In this document: positions 1 through 7,326 of the stretch, one piece after another | How the letters are laid out: each line of letters begins with the position of its first letter | Position numbering within the stretch: position 1 is the first letter of the stretch | Source of the DNA: an uncultured Saprospiraceae bacterium | GTDB taxonomy: Bacteria > Bacteroidota > Bacteroidia > Chitinophagales > Saprospiraceae | Direction: 5' to 3' | Length of the DNA: 32,785 nt | NCBI GenBank assembly: GCA_937942435.1 | Contig: CALDEM010000057.1 | Span: forward strand, 1-32,785 | Notes under the pieces: generated by a model | What the model was told of the DNA's origin: nothing | The model's input: only the letters and a program-made list of their open reading frames with translations | Database searches by the model: none | Translations under genes and position numbers: made by a program

Positions 1-831
1 ATCTAAACTTGTGATCGTCTCATCTATCTCTACTGCAACGCCATCTTCATTGGTATAAGTAGCGATTCTGTTTCCTGATACTACATCTGTTACTGTCGTT
101 GTAGTTTCTAATTCTGCAATATTCGCTATAAACGTTACACCGTCCTCATCTCTATACGTAATCGTCTGACCTACTGTATCAACTGCTGTCAATGTTTCTA
201 AATCAGTGATATCTGCTGTGAAGATTACTCCATCTTCATCTCTATAGGTGATCGTCTGACCTACTGTGTCCAATGCAGTTAACGTTTCTAAGCCCGCAAG
301 ATCTGCTATAAAAGTATTACCAGCTTCATCTGTATAAACTAAAGTCTGACCTACTGTATCTATGCTTGTGATTGTTTCTTTTATGTCTGTCGTAGTAGCG
401 TCTTCGTTTGTATAACTCGCGATTCTATTTCCGCCAGTTATTGTGTCTTGAACTGTTGTCGTTGTTTCTAATTCTGATATGTCTGCAACAAACGTAACAC
501 CATCCTCATCTCTATATGTAATCGTTTGACCTACTGTATCAACTGCCGTTAATGTCTCTAAGTCTCTGATATCAGCTATAAAGGTATTTCCATCTTCATC
601 CTGATACGTGATCGTCTGGCCTACTGTATCCAAAGCAGTCAACGTTTCTAAGCCTGCAAGATCTGCTACAAAAGTATTACCAGCTTCATCTGTATAAACT
701 AAAGTCTGACCTACTGTATCTACGCTTGTGATTGTTTCTTTTATGTCTGTCGTAGTACCGTCTTCGTTTGTATAACTCGCGATTCTATTTCCGCCAGTAA
801 TTGTGTCCTGTACTGTTGTTGTTGTCTCTAA
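1..831 (-). repeat. 360-nt (120-residue) higher-order tandem repeat in the fibre gene
   Basis: Two full 360-nt copies (472-831 and 112-471) are followed by a diverged partial third (1-111). Each copy encodes four beta modules of 32, 28, 30 and 30 residues: one with TITGGNRIASYTNEDG and three with DTVGQT(I/L)xY. By my residue-by-residue reading, copies 1 and 2 differ at 11 of 120 positions. The array is in frame with the protein and probably continues to the left of the window. Confidence 0.9.
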
Positions 832-3729
832 CGCATCAAGATTTAACGTATCCATCCCTCCATCTTCCAAAGCAATATAAACTTCATTTGTAGCAGGGTT
901 AAAATCAAATTGTGTGATCTGCTGATCATCAGTATTATCTAAATAGTCTCCTAAATAAATCTGTCCGCCATCTTCTAAATACAAGGTATCGTTACTAAAT
1001 GTAATCTGTTGATCATCTGTACTTGATAAACTCGATATGTCTATTGTATCTACCCCCCCATCTTCAAGGGATAGGTATACTTCATTAGTCGCAGAATTAA
1101 AATCAAACTGAGTAATCTGCTGATCATCAGTATTATCTAAGTAGTCTCCTAAATAGATCTGTCCGCCATCTTCTAAATACAAGGTATCATTTGACCAAAA
1201 TAAAACTTGATCATCTGTGTTATCAAGATAACCTCTCAAGTATACAAAGCCGCCATCTTCCAAATACAATGTATCATTGCTAAAAGACAGAAGCTGATCA
1301 TCCGTACCTGTATTATTAAGAGCAGAAAGATCGATCGTATCGACTCCGCCATCCTCAAGTGCTATATATACTTCATTAGTTGATTGATTAAATTCAAATT
1401 CTGTAATTTGCTGATCATCTGATCCTGCGTTATTCAAGGCAGTAAGATCGAGTGTATCAACACCGCCATCTTCTAAAGCAATATACACTGCATTAGTCGC
1501 AGAATTAAAATCAAACTGAGTAATCTGCTGATCATCAGTATTATCCAGATAATCTCCTAAATAGATCTGTCCGCCATCTTCTAAATACAAGGTATCATTT
1601 GACCAAAATAAAACTTGATCATCTGTGTTATCAAGGTAACCTCTCAAGTATACAAAGCCACCATCTTCTAAGTACAATGTATCATTACTAAAAGACAGAA
1701 CCTGATCATCAGTACCTGTGTTATTAAGTGTAGAAAGATTGATTGTATCAACACCACCATTCTCTAAAGCGATATATACTTCATTAGTTGATTGATTAAA
1801 TTCAAATTCTGTAATTTGCTGATCATCTGATCCTGCATTATTCAAGGCAGTAAGATCGAGTGTATCAACACCGCCATCTTCTAAAGCGATATAAACTTCA
1901 TTAGTAGCAGGGTTAAAATCAAATTGTGTGATCTGCTGATCATCAGTGTTGTCTAAATAGTCTCCTAAATAAATCTGGCCACCATCTTCTAAGTACAAAG
2001 TATCATTTGAAATAGAGATAGCTTGATCATCCGTGTTGTCCAGATATCCTCTCAAGTAAACAAATCCGCCATCTTCTAAATACAATGTATCATTGCTAAA
2101 ACTTATGACCTGATCATCTGTGTTATCTAAGTAATCTCCCAAATAAACTTGCCCTCCATTATCCAAATAAAGAGTGTCATTTGATATAGTTAATTGTTGA
2201 TCATCTGACGCAGGATCTCCTTGCGGACCTTGAGGGCCTGTAAGATCTCCTGTCGTATAATCAGTTCCATCCGAGAAAGTTAAAGTTAGGGTTCCATCTG
2301 CATTATGTACCGTATTAGTAACACTAATGCCATCAGCACCATCAGCACCGTCAGCTCCTGCCGCACCCGTCAAATCATTTGTCGTATATGTCGACCCATC
2401 TGAGAATGATAAAGTCAAAGTGCCATCAGCATTGTGTTCAGTATTTGTCACACTTCTTCCGTCTGCTCCGTCTGCTCCATCTGCTCCGTCTACTCCATCT
2501 GCTCCGTCTGCTCCATCCGCGCCATCAGCACCAGTAGCTCCTTGAGGACCAGTCAAATCTCCAGTCGTGTAATCAGTACCATCTGTAAAAAAAAGAGTTA
2601 ATGTGCCATCGGCATTAAAAGTGGTATTAGAAATACCTCTACCATCTACTCCATCTTGACCATCTACTCCATTAGTCCCTGCAGGGCCTGTTAAATCATT
2701 TGTCGTATAATCTGAACCATCTGAAAATAGCAATGTCAATGTTCCATCTGCGTTATGCGTCGCTCCTGTGATACTTATACCGTCTACTCCGTCGGTTCCA
2801 TCTGCTCCATCTAATCCATCTTGACCATCAACACCATCTTGGCCATCTGATCCATCTACTCCATCTTGGCCATCTAATCCATCAACACCATCTACTCCAT
2901 CTGCTCCATCGATTCCATCTGCTCCATCGATTCCATCTATTCCATTGGCACCTGCTTGTCCTTGTGGGCCAGTTAAATCTCTTGTTTTAAAAACTGTATT
3001 ATCAGAAAAATAGAAAGTTACAGATCCGTCATTATTATGACTTGCACTATCTACACTTACTCCATCCATACCATCTTGGCCTTGAAGACCAGGATAGTTA
3101 CTAAGATCTACTGTACTTGAATTTCCATTTTCTATTTCAATCGTAAGTATTGATCCAGTTAAATCAAAATTTGTTATAATCTGATCATCGGTATTTAAGG
3201 CCGCCAGATCAACGACTTGTGTGTTTCCTCCTTCAATTGTCATTGAAAGCTCTGTTCCATTAAGTGTTAAATCTGTTATAGTTTGATTATCTGAATCAAC
3301 ACCTATAATATCTGTAAGATCAGCTGTCATGGTATTGCCACCTTCAATGGAAATAGTCAAGATGTTACCGTCCAACCCGAACTGTGTAACATCTTGATCA
3401 TCACTATCTCCTTTTAAGCATAACCAATTGGGTGAAAGAGGCGTACCTACATTCACCTCAACACAGATTGTCTCTGTGTTAAATATTGTCAAGCCTGTTG
3501 GTGGCATAGAAATATTATCTCTTTGACTTATATTCATTCTTGGCCACAAGAAACCTTTAGTCGTACTTTCTAGTTCAAGAAGTGAACTCGGGTCAATTGT
3601 ATTAGGGTTGTCACCCATCTTTATCTGGGCGTTACTCACAGAGATGGATGCAACCAATAAGGTCAAGGCTAAAAAGAATTTTAAGCCGGCATTTAAGCCT
3701 AGTTTAATCTTGGGGTAAATTGTAATCAT
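1..3729 (-). CDS. Giant secreted repeat protein with collagen-like and beta-repeat modules (5' part; runs off left edge)
   Basis: One open frame of 1243 codons runs from an ATG at 3729 to the window edge with no stop, so this is the N-terminal part only. Residues 1-35 form a Sec signal peptide ending in SNA-Q. Residues 36-105 are a head with LELESTTKGFLWPRM, then ISQRDNI and GLTIFNTET, a layout I know from many large Bacteroidota surface proteins. Residues 106-213 hold three DDQ/DNQ beta repeats of about 38 residues. Residues 214-507 alternate Gly-x-y blocks with five beta modules carrying NADGTLTL and FSDG motifs. Residues 508-966 are SNDTLYLEDGG / NTDDQ repeats, and 967-1243 are DTVGQTITY-type repeats. 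Function unknown; an extended adhesin, sheath or tail-fibre-like stalk is inference. The C-terminus, which would show the anchoring or secretion signal, is outside the window. Confidence 0.88.
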   Translation of the reverse strand, partial: MITIYPKIKLGLNAGLKFFLALTLLVASISVSNAQIKMGDNPNTIDPSSLLELESTTKGFLWPRMNISQRDNISMPPTGLTIFNTETICVEVNVGTPLSPNWLCLKGDSDDQDVTQFGLDGNILTISIEGGNTMTADLTDIIGVDSDNQTITDLTLNGTELSMTIEGGNTQVVDLAALNTDDQIITNFDLTGSILTIEIENGNSSTVDLSNYPGLQGQDGMDGVSVDSASHNNDGSVTFYFSDNTVFKTRDLTGPQGQAGANGIDGIDGADGIDGADGVDGVDGLDGQDGVDGSDGQDGVDGQDGLDGADGTDGVDGISITGATHNADGTLTLLFSDGSDYTTNDLTGPAGTNGVDGQDGVDGRGISNTTFNADGTLTLFFTDGTDYTTGDLTGPQGATGADGADGADGADGVDGADGADGADGRSVTNTEHNADGTLTLSFSDGSTYTTNDLTGAAGADGADGADGISVTNTVHNADGTLTLTFSDGTDYTTGDLTGPQGPQGDPASDDQQLTISNDTLYLDNGGQVYLGDYLDNTDDQVISFSNDTLYLEDGGFVYLRGYLDNTDDQAISISNDTLYLEDGGQIYLGDYLDNTDDQQITQFDFNPATNEVYIALEDGGVDTLDLTALNNAGSDDQQITEFEFNQSTNEVYIALENGGVDTINLSTLNNTGTDDQVLSFSNDTLYLEDGGFVYLRGYLDNTDDQVLFWSNDTLYLEDGGQIYLGDYLDNTDDQQITQFDFNSATNAVYIALEDGGVDTLDLTALNNAGSDDQQITEFEFNQSTNEVYIALEDGGVDTIDLSALNNTGTDDQLLSFSNDTLYLEDGGFVYLRGYLDNTDDQVLFWSNDTLYLEDGGQIYLGDYLDNTDDQQITQFDFNSATNEVYLSLEDGGVDTIDISSLSSTDDQQITFSNDTLYLEDGGQIYLGDYLDNTDDQQITQFDFNPATNEVYIALEDGGMDTLNLDALETTTTVQDTITGGNRIASYTNEDGTTTDIKETITSVDTVGQTLVYTDEAGNTFVADLAGLETLTALDTVGQTITYQDEDGNTFIADIRDLETLTAVDTVGQTITYRDEDGVTFVADISELETTTTVQDTITGGNRIASYTNEDATTTDIKETITSIDTVGQTLVYTDEAGNTFIADLAGLETLTALDTVGQTITYRDEDGVIFTADITDLETLTAVDTVGQTITYRDEDGVTFIANIAELETTTTVTDVVSGNRIATYTNEDGVAVEIDETITSLD
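1048..2010 (-). repeat. 408-nt (136-residue) higher-order tandem repeat in the fibre gene
   Basis: Copies lie at 1603-2010 and 1195-1602, with a partial third at 1048-1194. Each 136-residue unit contains SNDTLYLEDGGQIYLGDYLD, two FNxxTNxVYIALExGGVDT modules and a FVYLRGYLD module joined by DDQ linkers. The two full copies differ at 6 of 136 residues by my reading. A stretch of more than 100 nt around 1155-1260 is almost base-identical to 1563-1668. This points to recent duplication or gene conversion. Confidence 0.9.
2218..3088 (-). repeat. Collagen-like Gly-x-Asp blocks alternating with beta modules
   Basis: Residues 215-504 of the fibre protein contain Gly-x-y runs separated by five beta modules of about 30 residues. 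The longest pure run, residues 263-316 (about 2782-2943), is 18 triplets, all with Asp in the third position (GID, GAD, GVD, GQD and so on). Proline is nearly absent and appears only in short GPQG or GPAG entries at block starts. On the plus strand this reads as a microsatellite-like run of ATC/TCC/TGC codon complements, which gives a spurious Pro-Ser-Ala open frame at 2327-2545. Confidence 0.88.
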
Positions 3730-4274
3730 CTTACAAATTGTTTTTGCTCAGATCACCTGTTTATAAACTCTTTCTCAGGGGTTGACAGAGAAAGACTTAC
3801 AAGTAGTACAGATGATCGTGTTGAGCGATCAAATGGTTATTGGAAAAGTCTATTATTGGATATTGAATTGTATCGGTTCGAGTAGATCTTGTGCTAGCTC
3901 GTAAACAATCCTTCTGTCTGGGAAGATGGGGGGAAATCCATCTTGCGTAGTTGTGTAATTAATTTTCATTGGGTTAGGTGTTATGCTATATATGAGACAC
4001 TTCTTCATATCGTCCCCCCTATACCTTGCCTAGATTTCTAATCAATGGAAAGAATTTATTCTCTGTTTTGCTAATTAAATGTCATTATTTATAGGAATAC
4101 CCCTAAAGCTTCACCATTCTGCTCCCAAGGCTCACCACTTAACTTTTCACGATTATTCATCTGATTAGGTAAGTTTTTCATCGATAATCTGCTTGCTTAG
4201 GTAGATTGAAAGACCTAAAAAGCACGATCTGGATACGATGCCAACGTTCAATAGCGAATCAAAACAGTATTCAT
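3730..4274. other. Divergent intergenic region with three inverted repeats
   Basis: This 545-base spacer separates the fibre gene from the YiaA/B-like gene and contains no convincing gene. Three perfect inverted repeats lie on the fibre-gene side: 3769-3795 (TCTTTCTC / GAGAAAGA, 11-nt loop), 3813-3831 (TGATCG / CGATCA, 7-nt loop) and 3923-3944 (AAGATGG / CCATCTT, 8-nt loop). None is followed by a T tract, so they are not obvious terminators; leader structure or operator sites are possible. I found no clear Bacteroidota TTTG-N19-TAnnTTTG promoter here. Confidence 0.45.
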
Positions 4275-4523
4275 ATGAGTAGTTTCATTTATGAAAATCA
4301 GAACTCTAAGTCATTCTTCAATATGGCATGGATAGGATTTATTCTATCGGCCTTGGGTATGACTGTTGGAATCCTTTATGCCAGTCTGGACTTAGCATCT
4401 AAAGGATTTTTAATCATGTCATATCTCTTTAGCGTGAGTTCCTGCTTTACTGTGGCTAAAGTGGTCAGAGATAGACACGAAGAAGATTTATACATCAATA
4501 AGGTAGACCGAAAAGGGACTTAG
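4275..4523 (+). CDS. YiaA/YiaB-type two-helix inner membrane protein
   Basis: An 82-residue protein with two hydrophobic helices (about residues 17-36 and 45-62) separated by a short polar turn. After the second helix it carries FTVAKVVRDRHEED. The pattern helix, ASxDLxxKGFxxM, helix with SSxFTxAKxxRD matches the YiaAB two-helix domain of unknown function. I chose the ATG at 4275; the in-frame start at 4206 adds 23 residues that look unlike the family. It lies between the divergent fibre gene and tRNA-Ser. Role unknown. Confidence 0.7.
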   Translation: MSSFIYENQNSKSFFNMAWIGFILSALGMTVGILYASLDLASKGFLIMSYLFSVSSCFTVAKVVRDRHEEDLYINKVDRKGT

Positions 4524-4544
4524 GATCGTATAAAACAATGTCAA

Positions 4545-4563
4545 ATCTACTATAAGAGTAGAT
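4545..4563. repeat. Perfect hairpin downstream of the YiaA/B-like gene
   Basis: ATCTACT and AGTAGAT form a 7-bp stem around a 5-nt loop, beginning 22 nt after the stop codon. There is no following T tract on the plus strand, so it would be an imperfect terminator at best; it may instead stabilise the 3' end of the transcript. Confidence 0.4.
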
Positions 4564-4663
4564 CTACGCCGTACTTATACCCGAAGTGGCAGACCTTCAG
4601 TTACCTTTTTCTTTGGCACGGGGACGGGTACTTTCTGTTATCTTACTAAGATGGTTTGCGATA

Positions 4664-4695
4664 AAGAAAAGACCTCTTCATTGAGGTCTTTTCTT
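4664..4695. terminator. Strong bidirectional hairpin terminator
   Basis: AAGAAAAGACCTC (4664-4676) and GAGGTCTTTTCTT (4683-4695) form a perfect 13-bp stem with a 6-nt loop. The outer stem is A-rich on the left and T-rich on the right, so each strand ends its stem in a T-rich run. It can end transcription from the YiaA/B-like gene as well as read-through from the tRNA side. Confidence 0.75.
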
Positions 4696-4737
4696 ATTGG
4701 ACCGGTGCAATCAAGATTATATTTCACTTTGGCCCAT

Positions 4738-4769
4738 AAAAAAAGGCAGCTCAAAAGCTACCTTTTTTT
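4738..4769 (-). terminator. Intrinsic terminator of tRNA-Ser
   Basis: On the minus strand, directly after the encoded CCA, seven As, GG, a short imperfect AGCT stem with TTTG loop, CC and seven Ts form a hairpin with a U tract. It overlaps the last base of the tRNA gene by one position. Its placement right at the tRNA 3' end supports termination. Confidence 0.7.
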
Positions 4770-4856
4770 GGCGGAGGAGGAGGGATTCGAACCCCCGATA
4801 CCTCTCGGTATGCCGGTTTTCAAGACCGGTGCATTCAACCGCTCTGCCACTCCTCC
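4769..4856 (-). tRNA. tRNA-Ser (anticodon UGA)
   Basis: Read on the minus strand: a GGAGGAG acceptor stem pairs with CTCCTCC, followed by discriminator G and an encoded CCA. The D arm contains GCAGAGCGGTTGAATGC. The anticodon stem CCGGT / ACCGG encloses a loop with TGA. The long variable arm (ATACC GAGA GGTAT) is typical of class II serine tRNAs, and the T arm contains GGTTCGAATCC. Total length is 88 nt with CCA. Confidence 0.96.
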
Positions 4857-4940
4857 GGTTATTATTCTCTTGTCCCGTTCATATCGCTGGGTCTTCAAGA
4901 GGGCGCAAATGTAAGACAAGGATATATACAGTCCAATATT

Positions 4941-6488
4941 TTACGAACAAAAAAGGTAATCTTTCACAGCAACAGCTATTCTCTCTCCATCTAAGGCTGC
5001 ACTTAGGATGCCTCCAGCATATCCTGCACCTTCCCCGGCAGGAAATAATCCGGCAACATCTTTGTGCATCAAGCTCTCTTTATCTCTTGGTATCCTAATA
5101 GGAGCACTCGTCCGACTCTCTAACCCAACAAACTGTGCTTCAGAAGTGATATATCCTCTCATCCTCTTATCAAAGATCTTAAGCGCTTGTTTGATCTTGG
5201 TAACTATATCATATGGCAGTAGCTCATGCATCGGCGCTGCATATACCCCCGGTATATAAGATGAGTCAGGTAAGCTCGAGCTAACCCTCCCTTTAAGAAA
5301 ATCAGTAACTCGTTGAGCAGGCGCTGCTTGGCTTCCATCTCCATGGTTAAATATCTTGTGCTCTAATGCTTGCTGATACTTGACGCCACCAAATACATCA
5401 TTCCCTTCAGGATTATCATCTATGGTTACAACCATTGCTGCATTTGCGAAAGCACTATCTCTCTTAGATAAAGACATACCGTTGACGACGATCTCTCCTG
5501 GTGAAGTTGCTGCAGGTACGATCAATCCGCCAGGGCACATGCAAAATGAGAAAACACCATGATCATCTACCTGACAACTCAAAGAATAGCTTGCTGCGGG
5601 CAAGTAGTCCCCCTTGGGCTGATTATACTGGATCCTATCTATAAGAGGTTGTGGGTGCTCTAATCGCATCCCCATGGCAAACGGCTTAAACTCGATGCTG
5701 ATACCCTTGCGATGACATAGCTTATAAATATCTCTAGCCGAGTGCCCCGTACACAAGACAACGGCATCCCCATCATATACCTCACCATCTCGTGCAATGA
5801 CCTTTTTGATCTTATCTTCTTCTATCTGAAAATCAACTACTTGCGTATCAAAATGTATACTCCCACCTGCTGACTCGATGGTCTTGCGGATATTAGCTAC
5901 GATCTGCGGTAGTTTGTTAGAACCGATATGTGGATGAGCATCGATAAGTATATCTGGTTTTGCGCCATGATCAACTAGGACTTGGAGGACTTTCTGCACA
6001 TCACCCCGTTTTACAGATCTTGTATATAACTTACCATCCGAATAGGTCCCTGCACCGCCTTCTCCGAAGCAGTAGTTAGAGTCAGGATTGACCTTATCAT
6101 GCTGTTGGATATCTCGTAGATCTCTTCTTCTGGCACGTACATCTTTCCCTCTATCTAAGACTACTGGACGCAGCCCCAACTCGATACATCGTAGTGCTGC
6201 AAAGTAGCCACAAGGACCGGCACCAACTATGACGACCTTCTTTGCTTCACCTAACTTATTATAATTGATACTCCGCGACTCCTGATCAGATGATTCACTT
6301 TCGTAAAATACTTGCACCCTGAGTTGATACTTGGGTGATTTGCCTCTAGCATCAATAGACCGCTTAACAAGTATTACATCGGATATGTCTTCTATAGACC
6401 GATGATTGGACTTAGATATGACCTTCTTCCAATATGCTTGATCATCCTTAAACTGCGGAGCAACTCTGATGTTGATGAACTCAGCCAT
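4941..6488 (-). CDS. COG2509-type FAD-dependent oxidoreductase
   Basis: A 515-residue flavoprotein. An N-terminal domain (about 1-80) precedes a Rossmann FAD-binding fold with VVIVGAGPCG (GxGxxG at 89-94) and a downstream LDRG where the beta2 acidic residue binds the ribose. The family signature FGEGGAGTYSDGKL follows, then VVLCTGHSARD in the middle and a C-terminal FPAGEGAGYAGGI that closes the FAD site. This is the uncharacterised 'FAD-dependent dehydrogenase' family; the substrate is unknown. Its ATG lies inside the end of kdsA (8-nt overlap ATGGCTGA), so translation is probably coupled. It is last in the minus-strand cluster and faces tRNA-Ser. Confidence 0.9.
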   Translation of the reverse strand: MAEFINIRVAPQFKDDQAYWKKVISKSNHRSIEDISDVILVKRSIDARGKSPKYQLRVQVFYESESSDQESRSINYNKLGEAKKVVIVGAGPCGYFAALRCIELGLRPVVLDRGKDVRARRRDLRDIQQHDKVNPDSNYCFGEGGAGTYSDGKLYTRSVKRGDVQKVLQVLVDHGAKPDILIDAHPHIGSNKLPQIVANIRKTIESAGGSIHFDTQVVDFQIEEDKIKKVIARDGEVYDGDAVVLCTGHSARDIYKLCHRKGISIEFKPFAMGMRLEHPQPLIDRIQYNQPKGDYLPAASYSLSCQVDDHGVFSFCMCPGGLIVPAATSPGEIVVNGMSLSKRDSAFANAAMVVTIDDNPEGNDVFGGVKYQQALEHKIFNHGDGSQAAPAQRVTDFLKGRVSSSLPDSSYIPGVYAAPMHELLPYDIVTKIKQALKIFDKRMRGYITSEAQFVGLESRTSAPIRIPRDKESLMHKDVAGLFPAGEGAGYAGGILSAALDGERIAVAVKDYLFCS

Positions 6489-7302
6489 AGATGGATCTTA
6501 ATGAGAGTGACAGTGATTTCCATCTCCTAAGGATGTCGCTAGCTTGGCCTAGTGCCAACATAGAACCAGCATCAGAACTCGCCTTAGATGGATCTGGATG
6601 TACTTCCATAAATATGCCCAATGCACCAGAAGACAAGCCGATCCTACCCATCAACTCTATCTCATCAGGATTACCTCCCGAGATACCTTTTACCTGATTA
6701 GTCCTCTGTGTAGCATGGGTTGTATCCATCACTACGAGCTCTTTGCGAGCCATCACATCTACATTGCGGCCATCAACAACAAGGTCACTATAACCAAACG
6801 AGTTGCCTCTCTCAGTGAGCATCACTTTGTCATTGCCTACTGATCTGACCTTTTCTGCTCCGTATAGCATCGAGGCACCTGACATAAACTGTCCCTTCTT
6901 GATATTAACTGGTTTGCCAGTACGTGCAGCTGCTAATATCAGATCTGTCTGACGACATAGGAAGGCTGGGATCTGTATAAGATCAACTGCGTCTGCTGTT
7001 AGCTGCACATCGACTATCTCATGTATATCGGTTGTCGTAGGCAGGTCAAACTCTTCTTTGATAGCGCTAAGGATCTTTATCGCGTCAGCATCTCCAATTC
7101 CTTTAAAGGAATCAAACTTCGTTCGATTGGCCTTTTTAAATGATCCTTTAAATATATAAGGGATATCAAGTTCTGCGCAGATCTGCTTCATCTCCTGCGC
7201 GATTAGATGACTCGTCTCATAAGACTCTATCGCACATGGCCCTGCAATGAGAAAGAAACTCTCAAACTTCTTTCCGAGGATATAATCTAAGACCTGATTC
7301 AT
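6481..7302 (-). CDS. kdsA: 3-deoxy-8-phosphooctulonate synthase (KDO-8-P synthase)
   Basis: This 273-residue enzyme condenses phosphoenolpyruvate with arabinose-5-phosphate to KDO-8-phosphate, a precursor of the lipopolysaccharide inner core. Motifs seen: FFLIAGPCAIES near residue 20, FKGSFKKANRTK, KPVNIKKGQF, TERGNSFGY and the C-terminal MEVHPDPSKASSDAGSML. Cys23 in AGPCAIES corresponds to the metal-binding Cys of class II enzymes, so metal dependence is expected. The start is an ATG with the usual N-terminal length. It follows mltG by 24 nt and overlaps the flavoprotein gene by 8 nt. No other KDO genes are next to it. Confidence 0.96.
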   Translation of the reverse strand: MNQVLDYILGKKFESFFLIAGPCAIESYETSHLIAQEMKQICAELDIPYIFKGSFKKANRTKFDSFKGIGDADAIKILSAIKEEFDLPTTTDIHEIVDVQLTADAVDLIQIPAFLCRQTDLILAAARTGKPVNIKKGQFMSGASMLYGAEKVRSVGNDKVMLTERGNSFGYSDLVVDGRNVDVMARKELVVMDTTHATQRTNQVKGISGGNPDEIELMGRIGLSSGALGIFMEVHPDPSKASSDAGSMLALGQASDILRRWKSLSLSLRSIYG

Positions 7303-7326
7303 AACTCAGCACAAGGTAATGCTATT

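Noticed and set aside
1-2010. Regular repeats that might be taken for a CRISPR array or other non-coding repeat
   Set aside because: All units are multiples of three, in one open frame, and differ by conservative residue changes. There are no unique spacers.
2327-2545. Plus-strand open frame rich in Pro-Ala-Pro-Ser
   Set aside because: It is the antisense shadow of the Gly-x-Asp blocks in the fibre gene; the low-complexity composition follows from the codon pattern GGA/GCA/GAT.
3782-3810. TTGACA resembling a sigma-70 -35 box in the fibre-gene spacer
   Set aside because: No -10 element at suitable spacing, and Bacteroidota vegetative promoters use a different consensus. The hexamer lies in the loop of an inverted repeat.
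4651-5098. Two overlapping plus-strand frames across the tRNA-Ser region
   Set aside because: They run through the terminators and the tRNA gene and into the 3' end of the flavoprotein gene; no family resemblance.
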